A stretch of 64,000 nucleotides of DNA from Geodermatophilus amargosae (lineage in GTDB: Bacteria; Actinomycetota; Actinomycetes; Mycobacteriales; Geodermatophilaceae): NCBI RefSeq assembly GCF_900116515.1, contig NZ_FPBA01000005.1, forward strand, positions 124,001-188,000, in the 5' to 3' direction. Positions 19,896 through 28,354 of the stretch are shown in pieces. Within the stretch, counting starts at the first letter, position 1, and every line of letters starts with the position of its first letter. The translations under genes were made by a program, and so were the position numbers. The notes under the pieces were generated by a model. It ran no database searches. It was given only the letters and a program-made list of their open reading frames with translations, and was not told the origin of the DNA.

Positions 19896-20043
19896 GCCGG
19901 GTGGGCCGTCGTCACAGCGGTCCCACCCTCCCCCGCCGCCCCGACCTGCGCGTTCGTCCCTCTGCACCCGGGAGCGAGCAGCCGTGCCGGGCGCCCGGCG
20001 TGCCGCGAACTGATCCGTCACGGCAGGCGGCACCATCCCCCGT

Positions 20044-20706
20044 GTGACCGCCGCCGCCCTCTCCTTCGCCGACGCCGACGCCGACGCCGACAGCCCCTCC
20101 CCGGTCCGCCGCAGCCGCGCGGAGCGGGAGGCGATCGTCCTCGACACCGCGGAGCGGCTGTTCTCCGCCCGCAGCTCGCGCAGCGTGGGCATGGACGAGC
20201 TCGTCCGCGAGACCGGCCTGGGCAAGATGACCGTCTACCGGCTCTTCAAGAGCAAGGACGAGCTCGTGGGCGCCTACCTCGCGCGCAAGGCAGCCACGGT
20301 GCTGGGTCACATCGACGAGATCCTGGTGCTGCTCGAGGGCGACCCGCGCGCCGCGCTGCTCGCCGTCGTCGAGTACGTGGAGGGCGACGTGACCCGCGCG
20401 GGCTTCCGCGGCTGCCCGTTCACCAACGTGAGCAGCGAGTACGACGACCCGGAGCACCCGGCGCGCAGCGCGGCCGCCGACTACAAGTTCGAGCTGCACG
20501 CCCGCCTCGAGCGGCTGGCCGAGCAGGTGGCGCCCGGCAGGGGCGAGGACCTCGCCGCGCAGGTGCACCTGATCATGGACGGCATGTACCTCTCCGGCGG
20601 GCTGCTCGGCCCCGACGGCCCGGCCGCGCACGGGCGCGAGCTGGCCGGGCGCCTGGTCGACCTCGCGGTCGCGGAGTCCGCGGCGGGCCGGGTCTTCCCC
20701 GCCTGA
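20044..20706 (+). CDS. TetR-family transcriptional regulator
   Basis: A 220-residue repressor. The N-terminal helix-turn-helix reads IVLDTAERLFSARSSRSVGM, DELVRETGLGKMTVYRLFKS, KDELVGAYLARK, the standard TetR DNA-binding domain. The C-terminal ligand domain includes TRAGFRGCPFTNVSSEY, a segment common in TetR members related to LfrR/YcdC-like groups. A run of Asp-Ala repeats (ADADADAD) precedes the HTH. The ligand is unknown. An inverted repeat of the type TetR proteins bind lies 1.2 kb downstream at the fadE promoter, but a link is only a possibility. Confidence 0.9.
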   Translation: MTAAALSFADADADADSPSPVRRSRAEREAIVLDTAERLFSARSSRSVGMDELVRETGLGKMTVYRLFKSKDELVGAYLARKAATVLGHIDEILVLLEGDPRAALLAVVEYVEGDVTRAGFRGCPFTNVSSEYDDPEHPARSAAADYKFELHARLERLAEQVAPGRGEDLAAQVHLIMDGMYLSGGLLGPDGPAAHGRELAGRLVDLAVAESAAGRVFPA

Positions 20707-20768
20707 CCGGCTCCCCGGCCCCCGTCGCTCGGCGGGCAGCCCCGGTCCCCCGACCCCAGGATGGGCCG

Positions 20769-21194
20769 GTGACCGTCGACCGCAGCCGCCCCGACCTGGA
20801 CGACACGACCGTCGAGGGCCTGGGCAGGCTCTCCGAGGCCCTGGAGACGATGGAGCAGGCCCGCGGCCAGCTCTACGGCTTCCACCAGCACTCCGGCAAG
20901 GCCGACCGGCTCGTGCAGGAGGCCGTGGAGCTCTTCCGGGAGGCGGGGCACTCGCAGCTCGCCGACGACCTCGACCGCGACCTGGTGGGCCGCAACGTCA
21001 TCGCCGACCGGTGGACCTTCCAGGTCGTCGAGGACTTCGACGACAACTACTGGTCGGTCTTCCGCGCCTTCGACGAGCGGGCCCGCACCGAGCTGTCCGG
21101 CGGCGACCGGCACGTGCTCGAGGCACGCATGAAGCAGCGGGAGCGCACCGCCGGGCACCCCGCGCACGAGGCGGGCCCCGCGCTCTCGGAGTGA
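20769..21194 (+). CDS. Conserved actinobacterial hypothetical protein (141 aa)
   Basis: A 141-residue soluble, mostly helical protein: LGRLSEALETMEQARGQLYG, FHQHSGKADRLVQEAVELFR, LADDLDRDLVGRNVIADRWT, FQVVEDFDDNYWSVFRAFDE. The regular amphipathic helices and conserved aromatic VVEDFDDNYW look like a real domain that recurs in actinobacteria, but I cannot attach a name or function. It starts with GTG 20769, 62 bases after the TetR gene on the same strand. Confidence 0.7.
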   Translation: MTVDRSRPDLDDTTVEGLGRLSEALETMEQARGQLYGFHQHSGKADRLVQEAVELFREAGHSQLADDLDRDLVGRNVIADRWTFQVVEDFDDNYWSVFRAFDERARTELSGGDRHVLEARMKQRERTAGHPAHEAGPALSE

Positions 21195-21240
21195 CCTCCC
21201 CCGGTCGCCGGGCGGGCGGCCGGGACGCAGACTCGGTGCG

Positions 21241-21426
21241 GTGAGCACCCGCGAGCAGAAGATGCCCGAGCCGGACGAGCCGCGCTCGGTCGGCCCCCTC
21301 GGCAGCGCCACCTCGGAGCCGCCGGCGCCCGACTCCGACGGCCCCGAGGCGACCGGTCCGGCCGACGGCGCGGCCGGCCCCTCCTGGCCCCCCGCGGAGA
21401 CGGAGCCGGCCGCCCACCGCGACTGA
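21241..21426 (+). CDS. Small Pro/Glu-rich disordered protein (61 aa)
   Basis: A 61-residue protein starting MSTREQKMPEPDEPRSVGPL, rich in Pro, Glu, Ser and Gly with no predicted core. It lies between two conserved genes on the same strand, 46 bases after one and 52 before the next. Composition matches the other small acidic proteins at 19.4, 24.1 and 24.35 kb. Function unknown; could be a stress-related disordered protein. Confidence 0.5.
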   Translation: MSTREQKMPEPDEPRSVGPLGSATSEPPAPDSDGPEATGPADGAAGPSWPPAETEPAAHRD

Positions 21427-21478
21427 CCGGTCGCGCACGGCCGGTTTGAGCACCACGCCAGGCGGACAGACCTCCTGT

Positions 21479-21853
21479 GTGACCGCTCCCGGAACGCCTA
21501 GCGAGCCCCGGCCCTCCGCGCCGGGCACCGACCCGTTCGCGACCGGCGCCGCCCCGTACGGGACGGGTGCGCCGGCCTCGCCGCCGCCCGCCACGACCCG
21601 CCCCGCGAACCCGTCCCGGGCGCGGGCGGCCGGTCGCACCGCCGGCCTGGGCCTGGCGCTGGCCCTCCTGATCGCCGTCACGGTGATCCTGGTGCTGTTC
21701 GTCGTGTTCAACGGGCAGACCGTGCAGATCAGCCTCGTCTTCGCCGACGTCGACGCGCCCCTGGTGCTGGCGCTGGTCATCGCCGCGGTGCTCGGGGCGA
21801 CGATCGCCTCGCTCGCCGGTGCGGTGATGCGCGCCCGCCGGCGCAACCGCTGA
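21479..21853 (+). CDS. LapA-domain (DUF1049) membrane protein
   Basis: A 124-residue inner-membrane protein. A disordered Pro/Thr-rich N-terminus (about 50 residues) is followed by two membrane helices, GLGLALALLIAVTVILVLFV and LVLALVIAAVLGATIASLAG, separated by FNGQTVQISLVFADVDAP. The spacing and the Q-T-V-x-I-S-x-x-F motif identify the LapA/DUF1049 family, which in other bacteria helps lipopolysaccharide or envelope assembly; in actinobacteria the role is undefined. The start is ambiguous (TTG 21446 or GTG 21479). Confidence 0.8.
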   Translation: MTAPGTPSEPRPSAPGTDPFATGAAPYGTGAPASPPPATTRPANPSRARAAGRTAGLGLALALLIAVTVILVLFVVFNGQTVQISLVFADVDAPLVLALVIAAVLGATIASLAGAVMRARRRNR

Positions 21854-21935
21854 CCGCACCCCGCCGCACCCGGCGCCCCCGGCGGCCCGGGACCGCGCCG
21901 CACTGACCCCTGCGAGCGTGTCCCGGGTTGCACCC

Positions 21936-21982
21936 TTGCTCCTGGTTACCCGTCGGTAATATCGTTTGTTACCGACGAGTAC
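21936..21982 (+). promoter_or_regulatory. fadE promoter with TetR-type inverted-repeat operator
   Basis: A candidate promoter has TTGCTC at 21936-21941 and TAATAT at 21957-21962 (15-base spacing). Overlapping the -10 box is an inverted repeat: 21945-21959 against 21969-21982, agreeing at 12 of 13 positions in the core TAC(C/T)CGTCGGTAA, with a 9-base spacer. A repressor bound here would block the promoter. It is unusually AT-rich for the window. The fadE ATG lies 64 bases further on. Confidence 0.7.
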
Positions 21983-22025
21983 GGACCTCCCGTCCACCGG
22001 TACGGAGCAACGGAGCCAGCGCCCC

Positions 22026-23870
22026 ATGAGCCACTACACCGCGAACCTGCGCGACCTCGAGTTCAACCTGTTCGAGTTCCTCGACACCAAGGACCGGTTC
22101 GGCACCGGACCGTTCGAGCAGATGGACACCGAGACCGCCCGCGGGGTGCTGGCCGAGATCCGCCGGCTGGCCGAGGGCCCGATCGCCGAGAGCTTCGTCG
22201 ACGCCGACCGCAACCCGCCGGTGTTCGACCCGGCGACCCACTCCGTGACGCTGCCCGAGAGCTTCAAGCGGTCCGTGCGCGCCGTCGAGGACGGCGAGTG
22301 GTACCGCCTCGACCTGCCCGAGCACCTCGGCGGCTTCGGGGCGCCGCACGTGCTGACCTGGGGCGCCTTCGAGATGATCCTCGGCGCCAACCCGGCCGTC
22401 TTCATGTACGGCTCGGGCGCCGCGTTCGCCGCGATCCTCGACGAGCTGGGCACCCCGGACCAGAAGCGCATGGCCGAGCTGATGCTCGAGCACAAGTGGG
22501 GCGCCACGATGGTGCTCACCGAGCCCGACGCGGGCTCCGACGTCGGCGCGGGCACGACCAAGGCCGTGCGGCAGCCCGACGGCTCGTGGCACGTCCACGG
22601 GGTCAAACGGTTCATCACGTCGGCCGAGCACGACCTCAGCGACAACATCGTCCACCTGGTGCTGGCCCGCCCCGAGGGCGCGAAGGCCGGCACGAAGGGC
22701 CTGTCGCTGTTCGTCGTCCCCAAGTTCCACGTCGACCTCGAGACCGGGGCGCTCGGCGAGCGCAACGGCGTCTACGTCACCAACGTCGAGAAGAAGATGG
22801 GCCTCAAGGTCTCCACGACCTGCGAGGTGACCTTCGGCGACGGCCCCGTGCCGGCGCAGGGCTGGCTGGTGGGCGAGGTGCACGACGGCATCGCGCAGAT
22901 GTTCAAGGTCATCGAGCACGCCCGCATGTTCGTGGGCGCCAAGGCGATCGCCACGCTGTCGGCCGGTTACCAGGTCGCCCTCGACTACGCGAAGACCCGC
23001 GTCCAGGGCGCCGACCTCACGTCGACCTCCAAGGACGCCCCGCGGGTCACCATCACCCACCACCCCGACGTGCGCCGCTCGCTCATGCTCCAGAAGTCCT
23101 ACGCCGAGGGGATGCGCGCCCTGTACCTGTACGCGGCGAGCTTCCGCGACCAGGTCACCGAGGCCGAGGCCGCCGGGGAGGGCGACGGCGAGCGCGCCAG
23201 GCTCGCCGCCCGCGTCAACGACCTGCTGCTGCCGATCGTGAAGGGCTTCGGCTCCGAACGGGCCACCCAGCTGCTCACCCAGGAGTCGCTGCAGACCCTG
23301 GGCGGCTCGGGCTACCTGCAGGACTACCCGATCGAGCAGTACATCCGCGACTCCAAGATCGACACCCTCTACGAGGGCACGACGGCGATCCAGGGTCAGG
23401 ACTTCTTCTTCCGCAAGATCGTCAAGGACGGCGGCGTCGCGCTGACCTGGCTGGCCGAGCAGATCCAGGCCACGATCGACACCGAGGCGGGCAACGGGCG
23501 TCTCAAGGAGGAGCGGGCGCTGCTGGCGAACGCCCTGCAGGACGTGCAGGGGATGCTGGCCGCGATGTTCGGCCACCTGACCGCTGCGCAGGAGGACGTG
23601 ACCTCGCTCTACAAGGTCGCGCAGAACACCAGCCGTCTCCTGCTGGCTGCCGGTGACCTCGTCACCGGCTGGCTGCTGATCCGCCAGTCCGAGGTGGCGC
23701 TGGCCGCGCTGGCCGGCGAGGTCGGCGAGAAGGACCGCCTGTTCTACGAGGGCAAGCTCGCCGCCACCCGCTTCTTCACCACCCAGGTGCTGCCGCGCCT
23801 GGCCGGCGAGCGGGCCGTCGTCGAGGCGACCGACAACGCGCTGATGGAGGTCCCCGAGGGCGCCTTCTGA
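22026..23870 (+). CDS. Acyl-CoA dehydrogenase, FadE5-like
   Basis: A 614-residue flavoprotein that catalyses the first step of fatty-acid beta-oxidation, forming trans-2-enoyl-CoA. Features: [20 protein letters not shown] at the N-terminus (typical of the long FadE5/DmdC-type class), FAD/substrate loop [39 protein letters not shown], and [20 protein letters not shown] with the catalytic base Glu. The length near 610 fits FadE5 of mycobacteria, which accepts a broad range of chain lengths. ATG 22026 gives the conserved start; upstream TTG would extend into the operator. It is monocistronic and appears controlled by the inverted repeat over its promoter. Confidence 0.93.
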   Translation: MSHYTANLRDLEFNLFEFLDTKDRFGTGPFEQMDTETARGVLAEIRRLAEGPIAESFVDADRNPPVFDPATHSVTLPESFKRSVRAVEDGEWYRLDLPEHLGGFGAPHVLTWGAFEMILGANPAVFMYGSGAAFAAILDELGTPDQKRMAELMLEHKWGATMVLTEPDAGSDVGAGTTKAVRQPDGSWHVHGVKRFITSAEHDLSDNIVHLVLARPEGAKAGTKGLSLFVVPKFHVDLETGALGERNGVYVTNVEKKMGLKVSTTCEVTFGDGPVPAQGWLVGEVHDGIAQMFKVIEHARMFVGAKAIATLSAGYQVALDYAKTRVQGADLTSTSKDAPRVTITHHPDVRRSLMLQKSYAEGMRALYLYAASFRDQVTEAEAAGEGDGERARLAARVNDLLLPIVKGFGSERATQLLTQESLQTLGGSGYLQDYPIEQYIRDSKIDTLYEGTTAIQGQDFFFRKIVKDGGVALTWLAEQIQATIDTEAGNGRLKEERALLANALQDVQGMLAAMFGHLTAAQEDVTSLYKVAQNTSRLLLAAGDLVTGWLLIRQSEVALAALAGEVGEKDRLFYEGKLAATRFFTTQVLPRLAGERAVVEATDNALMEVPEGAF

Positions 23871-23889
23871 GCCTCGCGACCCGCGTCCG

Positions 23890-23921
23890 GCGGCCGTCGT
23901 CCCCCGTGGGGCGGCGGCCGC
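23890..23921 (+). terminator. GC-rich hairpin after fadE
   Basis: Arms 23890-23904 and 23908-23921 pair with one mismatch or bulge around a three-base loop, 20 bases after the fadE stop. No T-run follows. The remaining bases to 24093 hold no gene I can support. Confidence 0.6.
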
Positions 23922-24093
23922 CGTCGTCCGTCCGGGCGTGACGGCGACGGGCCCCACCTCGCGGTGGCCGTCCTCGCGCTGCGGGGTGGGGACGGGCACC
24001 GCGCGGTGAGGACGGTGGCGCGCCGCCGCCGGTCGTTTTCCGGACCGGGCCCACGGGCATGGCCCCTCCGACAGCGTCGGACAGGAGGCCACG

Positions 24094-24330
24094 GTGAGCG
24101 ACCCCCAGGGCAGCGACCGCATCCAGCAGGACATCCCGACCGCGTCGGCCACCGGTGACAACAGCAGCACCGGGTCCTCGTTCGACGACGTGCCGCTCAC
24201 CGCCGACGAGGCGATCGAGCGGGACGCCGCCCACGACGACGACCTGCCCGCTCGCGCCGACAGCGACGTCGCCCGCGCCCGGGGTGCGGGTGCGTCCGGC
24301 GAGGTCGACGGCCCCACCCCCGGTTCCTGA
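24094..24330 (+). CDS. Small acidic disordered protein (78 aa)
   Basis: A 78-residue acidic protein starting SDPQGSDRIQQDIPTASATG and containing FDDVPLTADEAIERDAAHDD. AGGAGG precedes GTG 24094. No hydrophobic segment is present. The DDVPLTADEAIERDA stretch resembles NDVTLTTDEDAQRDD in the next gene, so the two may be diverged paralogues arranged in tandem with a 14-base gap. Function unknown. Confidence 0.65.
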   Translation: MSDPQGSDRIQQDIPTASATGDNSSTGSSFDDVPLTADEAIERDAAHDDDLPARADSDVARARGAGASGEVDGPTPGS

Positions 24331-24344
24331 GGAGCAGCAGACCG

Positions 24345-24536
24345 ATGAGCGAGACCGACGACAGCGGCTACGGCGAGTCCCCCGACACCTCCGACGGACC
24401 GACGAGCAGCAACATGGTCGACGGCGTCCCCGGCGAGGACCGTTCCGACGGCGGCGAGAACGACGTCACCCTGACCACCGACGAGGACGCCCAGCGCGAC
24501 GACTCCGTGGTGCGCGGCGGCAACGAGGCCAGCTAG
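24345..24536 (+). CDS. Small acidic disordered protein (63 aa), paralogue of the preceding gene
   Basis: A 63-residue acidic, Ser/Asp-rich protein starting MSETDDSGYGESPDTSDGPT with the core NDVTLTTDEDAQRDD. GAGGAG lies upstream of the ATG. It forms a two-gene unit with the preceding small gene. Its TAG stop lies inside the tetranucleotide CTAG at 24533-24536, which is also the stop of the convergent response-regulator gene. Function unknown. Confidence 0.65.
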   Translation: MSETDDSGYGESPDTSDGPTSSNMVDGVPGEDRSDGGENDVTLTTDEDAQRDDSVVRGGNEAS

Positions 24537-25138
24537 ATCCAGCCGTGGCGGCGGGCGACCTCCACCGCGGCGTGCCGGTTGGCCGCGCCGAGCTTGCCCG
24601 CGGCCGACGACAGGTGGTTGCGCACCGTCCCCGGTGACAGGTGCGCGCGGGCGGCGATCTCCTCGACGGGGGCGCCACCCGCGGCCAGCTCCAGGACGTC
24701 GGCCTCGCGCGGCGTCAGCGGGCTGTCGCCGGCGCTGATCGCCTCGGCAGCCAGTTCGGGGTCGACGTAGCGGCCGCCGCGCGCCACGGTCCGGACGACG
24801 TCGGTGAGGACCGGCGCCGCCACGGTCTTGGGCAGGAACCCGCGCACGCCCGCCGCGAGCGCCCGCTTGAGGTGCCCCGCGCGGCCGTGCCCGGTGACGA
24901 TGACGACCGCGCAGCCGGGCACCAGCGACCCGAGCTGGGCGGCGACGGTGATGCCGTCGAGGTCGGGCATCTGCAGGTCGAGGACGGCGACGTCAGGGGT
25001 GTGCGCCCGCGCCATGGCCAGCGCCTCGTTGCCGGAGGCCGCCTCGGCGACCACCTCGAGATCGTCCTCGAGCGCCAGGAGCGCGACCAGCGCCGAGCGG
25101 ATCAGGTTCTCGTCGTCGGCGAGCAGGACCCGGATCAC
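24533..25138 (-). CDS. NarL-family response regulator of the ABC-exporter operon
   Basis: A 201-residue regulator with a receiver domain (VIRVLLADDENLIRSALVAL, Asp in AVLDLQMPDLDG, Lys in GFLPKTV) and a LuxR helix-turn-helix (LTPREADVLELAAGGAPVEE, AHLSPGTVRNHLSSA). The GTG at 25138 overlaps the kinase stop as GTGA. It closes a four-gene operon of ABC ATPase, permease, kinase and regulator, an arrangement like DesKR/LiaSR-type drug or lipid exporters. It probably activates its own operon. Convergent with a small acidic gene, sharing the CTAG stop. Confidence 0.92.
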   Translation of the reverse strand: MIRVLLADDENLIRSALVALLALEDDLEVVAEAASGNEALAMARAHTPDVAVLDLQMPDLDGITVAAQLGSLVPGCAVVIVTGHGRAGHLKRALAAGVRGFLPKTVAAPVLTDVVRTVARGGRYVDPELAAEAISAGDSPLTPREADVLELAAGGAPVEEIAARAHLSPGTVRNHLSSAAGKLGAANRHAAVEVARRHGWI

Positions 25139-26391
25139 CGCACCTCCTCCACCGCGCGCACGGGCACGCGCGCCACGACGACGAACCGGTCGCCCTCCCG
25201 CTCCGCGGACAGCTGCCCGGAGGCGGCCGCGAGCCGCTCCGACAGCCCGCGCAGGCCGTTGCCGCGGCCCCCGCCGCCGGGACCGACGCCGTCGTTCTCG
25301 ACGCGCAGCTGCACCGGGTCCCCCGCGGTCAGCGTCACCGTGCACTCCGCCGCCGAGCTGTGCCGCAGCACGTTGGTGACCGCCTCGCGGACCACCCAGC
25401 CCAGCGCCACCTGCACCGGCTCGGGCAGCCCGGCACCGACCTCCTCGCCGGTCACGGTGCAGGCGATGCCGGCCGCGCGCAGCACCGAGCGGGCGCCGGC
25501 GAGCTCCCCGGCCAGGTCGGTGGTCCGGTAGCCGCGGACGACGTCGCGGACCTCGCGCAGCGACTGCTCGGCGACGCGGCTGATGTCGGCGAGCTCGTCG
25601 GCCGCACCCGGGTGCCCGCGGCGGACCAGCTCGCCGGCCAGCTGGCTCTTGACCGCGATCACGGAGAGGTCGCGGCCCAGGACGTCGTGCAGGTCGCGGG
25701 CGAAGCGCAGCCGCTCCTCGGCGACGGCCAGCCGGGCCGCCACGCCCCGGCTGCGGTCCATCTCGACGACGACGTCGAGCACCCACACCGAGAACCGGAA
25801 GGCCAGGGCCAGCCCGGTCACCGCGGCCCCGAGGACGACGGCGAGGACGGCTGCGGTCCCGAACGGGGTCTCCGCGGCGAGGACGACGATCGCCGTCGCT
25901 CCGCCGATGCCGAAGCCCCACCGCGCGATCGTGCGGGTCGGCCAGACCGGCGTCGTGGCGGTCAGCACCATGGCCAGCGGCATCGCCACCCCCCAGGACA
26001 GGGCCGGCGTGCGGTCCGCCTGGCCGGCGAACGCCAGCACGCCCAGCGCCGCGGTCACCAGGCCGGCGAGAGCGGCGGCGACCAGCGGCGCCCGCGCGGG
26101 AGGGCGGTCCTCCCGGCGCGCGGCGAGCCATGCCCGCGCCAGGAGGAGCGTGGTGACCGCGACGGCGACCGACCCGCCGACGAACGCGGCGACCCGGGCT
26201 CCGGGGGCCGGGTCCTCGGCCGACCCGGCGACCATCAGGGCGAGCAGCGGCGACAGCCCCAGCCAGCCGTAGAACGACCAGCGCGTGTAGAGGTCCAGGC
26301 GCTGCGGGTCGGAGCGGTCCCGCCACCAGCGCGCGACGGTCGGCACGGCGCCCATGCTGCCGTACCGACCGCCGCGGGTCGTACCGCTCAC
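25135..26391 (-). CDS. DesK-like sensor histidine kinase
   Basis: A 418-residue membrane kinase. The N-terminal ~200 residues contain about six hydrophobic helices (for example FYGWLGLSPLLALMVAG and GTAAVLAVVLGAAVTGLALA), followed by the HisKA_3 motif RFARDLHDVLGRDLSVIAVK with the phospho-accepting His, and a HATPase (VVREAVTNVLRHSS, NGLRGLSERL). The GTG at 26391 is chosen because it overlaps the permease stop as GTGA; an ATG at 26355 is the alternative. The stop in turn overlaps the regulator start. It probably senses membrane stress or the exporter's load. Confidence 0.9.
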   Translation of the reverse strand: MSGTTRGGRYGSMGAVPTVARWWRDRSDPQRLDLYTRWSFYGWLGLSPLLALMVAGSAEDPAPGARVAAFVGGSVAVAVTTLLLARAWLAARREDRPPARAPLVAAALAGLVTAALGVLAFAGQADRTPALSWGVAMPLAMVLTATTPVWPTRTIARWGFGIGGATAIVVLAAETPFGTAAVLAVVLGAAVTGLALAFRFSVWVLDVVVEMDRSRGVAARLAVAEERLRFARDLHDVLGRDLSVIAVKSQLAGELVRRGHPGAADELADISRVAEQSLREVRDVVRGYRTTDLAGELAGARSVLRAAGIACTVTGEEVGAGLPEPVQVALGWVVREAVTNVLRHSSAAECTVTLTAGDPVQLRVENDGVGPGGGGRGNGLRGLSERLAAASGQLSAEREGDRFVVVARVPVRAVEEVR

Positions 26392-27194
26392 CGGCGGGGC
26401 GCCCACCGGAACACCCGGGGCGCCACGACGGCGGCGACGGCGATCCAGGCCGCGAGGACCAGCAGCGGCTGCGGCGCGGCCGCCCAGGCGCCGGCCCAGT
26501 CGACCGACCGGCCGTCCCAGGTCTGCCCGACCAGGCCCAGCCGGGCGAGCTCGACGATCGGCTCGATGGGCGTCAGCCGCATGGCCTGCGCGACCTGGTC
26601 GGGGAAGGAGGCCAGCGGCACGACCACGCCGGAGGTGACCGAGGCCAGCACCACCAGCGGCAGGGTGGTGATCTGCGCGCTCTCGGCGGTGCGGGTGAAC
26701 GACGTGCTCGCCGCGGCCAGCAGCGTCATGAGCACCATCCCGCCGACCAGGGCCACCAGGGGCAGGACGACGTCGGCCGGCGCCGACCACTCCCCGATGA
26801 CGGCGGTGCCGGCGAGGACCAGGAGGACCTGCGCGACCGTGACGAGCAGCGTCGGGGTGGCGGTGCCCAGCAGCACCTCGCCGGGGGTGAGCTCGCCGCT
26901 GCGCATCCGCTGCAGGACCAGCTCCTCGCGGCGGGCGACGTAGGTGGTCACCAGGTTGTAGTAGGTGAGGAAGACCAGCGTCACGGCGAACGCGGCGACG
27001 GCGATGCGCGGGCCGACCGGGCCGTCGCCGCCGAGCCCGGCGACGGGCACGAACGCGACGAGCAACAGCGGCAGCAGCACCGAGTTGACGACGGCGGTGC
27101 GGTTGCGCAGCAGCAGCCGGGTCTCGGCGCCGGCCAGGGCGAGCGTGCGGCGCAGCCGGGTGGGCGCGGCCGCCGGGGCGGTCAGGGTGGTCAT
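26388..27194 (-). CDS. ABC-2 type transporter permease
   Basis: A 268-residue integral membrane protein with six predicted helices, e.g. VVNSVLLPLLLVAFVPVAGL, TPTLLVTVAQVLLVLAGTAV, LVALVGGMVLMTLLAAASTS and LLVLAAWIAVAAVVAPRVF. The pattern of an N-terminal cytosolic segment (RRTLALAGAETRLLLRNR) before the first helix and the ARREELVLQRMRSGELTPGE loop is typical of DrrB/ABC-2 exporters. Together with the ATPase encoded 31 bases upstream it would form an efflux pump for a hydrophobic compound. Its stop overlaps the kinase start by four bases. Confidence 0.9.
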   Translation of the reverse strand: MTTLTAPAAAPTRLRRTLALAGAETRLLLRNRTAVVNSVLLPLLLVAFVPVAGLGGDGPVGPRIAVAAFAVTLVFLTYYNLVTTYVARREELVLQRMRSGELTPGEVLLGTATPTLLVTVAQVLLVLAGTAVIGEWSAPADVVLPLVALVGGMVLMTLLAAASTSFTRTAESAQITTLPLVVLASVTSGVVVPLASFPDQVAQAMRLTPIEPIVELARLGLVGQTWDGRSVDWAGAWAAAPQPLLVLAAWIAVAAVVAPRVFRWAPRR

Positions 27195-27225
27195 GGCGGA
27201 GCTCCTCGCTCTCGGGAGGGGTGGG

Positions 27226-28176
27226 TCAGGACGGGTCGGCGCCGTCGGCGACGGCGAGGAAGGCCTGCTCGAGGGACGCGGCGCGGGCCTGCAGCCCGCC
27301 GAGCTCGAGCCCGTGCGCGTCGGCCCAGGCCAGCAGCCGGGTCAGCACCGGCTGCAGCGCGCGGGTGTGCAGCACCACGCGCGGCGCCGCGGTCACGACC
27401 TCGGCACCCGGCACGGCGGGCAGTGCCGGCGCCCCGGCGGGCATCGTGAAGCGGATCGTGGCGGGCTGGGTGGCGGCGATCTCGGCCGCGGTCCCGGAGA
27501 GGACGATCCGGCCGGCCCGCATGACCGCGATCCGGTCGGCGAGCTCCTCGGCCTCCTCGAGGTGGTGGGTGGTGAGGACGACGGCGGCCCCCTCGGCCAC
27601 CCGCCGCCGGACCAGCCCCCACACCGTCCGCCGGCTCTCGGGGTCCAGGCCGGTGGTGGGCTCGTCGAGGACGACGACCCGCGGGGAGCCGAGCAGCGCC
27701 AGGGTGAGGTCGAGCCGGCGCCGCTCGCCGCCGGAGAGGCTGCGCACGCGCACGTCGGCGCGGCCGGTCAGGTCGACCTGGGCGAGCGCCTCGTCCTCGG
27801 GGCGGGCGCCGGTGAGGGTGGCGCCCCACAGGCGGACCGTCTCGCGCACGGTGAGGTCGGCGGGCAGGCCGCTGGACTGCAGGAGCACGCCGAGGTGCGG
27901 GCGGACGGCGGCGCGGTCGGCCACGGGGTCGGCGCCGAGCACGCGGACGGTGCCGCCGGACGCCGGGGCCAGCCCCTCGAGCACCTCCAGCGCGGAGGTC
28001 TTGCCGGCGCCGTTGACGCCGAGCAGCGCGAAGACCTCGCCGGGGTGGACCTCGAAGCTGATGCCGCGGACGGCCTCGACGTCGCCGTAGCGGCGCCGCA
28101 GGTCGGTGACCTCGACGGCGGGGCTGCCGACGTCGCCGCGGGGGCGGACGTCGGTGCGCGGGCGGGTGAGCTGCAC
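27226..28176 (-). CDS. ABC transporter ATP-binding protein, DrrA-like
   Basis: A 316-residue ATPase. Walker A is LLGVNGAGKTS, the Q-loop LGVLLQSSGLP, the ABC signature LSGGERRRLDL, Walker B RVVVLDEPTTGLD and the H-loop VVLTTHHLEEAEEL. The ~80 C-terminal residues are the extra domain seen in DrrA-type exporter ATPases. GTG 28176 has GAGGAGG upstream. It is the first gene of the exporter/two-component operon. A perfect 32-bp palindrome lies 124 bases upstream and could be a terminator of the preceding gene or an operator. Confidence 0.92.
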   Translation of the reverse strand: MQLTRPRTDVRPRGDVGSPAVEVTDLRRRYGDVEAVRGISFEVHPGEVFALLGVNGAGKTSALEVLEGLAPASGGTVRVLGADPVADRAAVRPHLGVLLQSSGLPADLTVRETVRLWGATLTGARPEDEALAQVDLTGRADVRVRSLSGGERRRLDLTLALLGSPRVVVLDEPTTGLDPESRRTVWGLVRRRVAEGAAVVLTTHHLEEAEELADRIAVMRAGRIVLSGTAAEIAATQPATIRFTMPAGAPALPAVPGAEVVTAAPRVVLHTRALQPVLTRLLAWADAHGLELGGLQARAASLEQAFLAVADGADPS

Positions 28177-28300
28177 GGGGCCTCCTCCTCGTGCCCCGCC
28201 GGCCCGAGGTGGGCCGGTCCTCCGGGGCACGTCCCCACGCTCCCGCCGGACCGGGCCCGGCACAGGTGCCGTCCCTCACGACCTGCCCGGACCTGCGCAC

Positions 28301-28332
28301 GGGGCACCCCTGACACGTGTCAGGGGTGCCCC
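28301..28332. terminator. Perfect 32-bp palindrome between transporter gene and ABC operon
   Basis: Bases 28301-28332 are exactly self-complementary around ACACGTGT, extending to 34 bases with the flanking C and G. It lies 23 bases past the stop of the MHS transporter (minus strand), so a terminator is likely, but its exact dyad symmetry could also serve as an operator for the ABC operon starting at 28176. Confidence 0.7.
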
Positions 28333-28354
28333 GGGACGTGCCGGCGGCGTGCCG

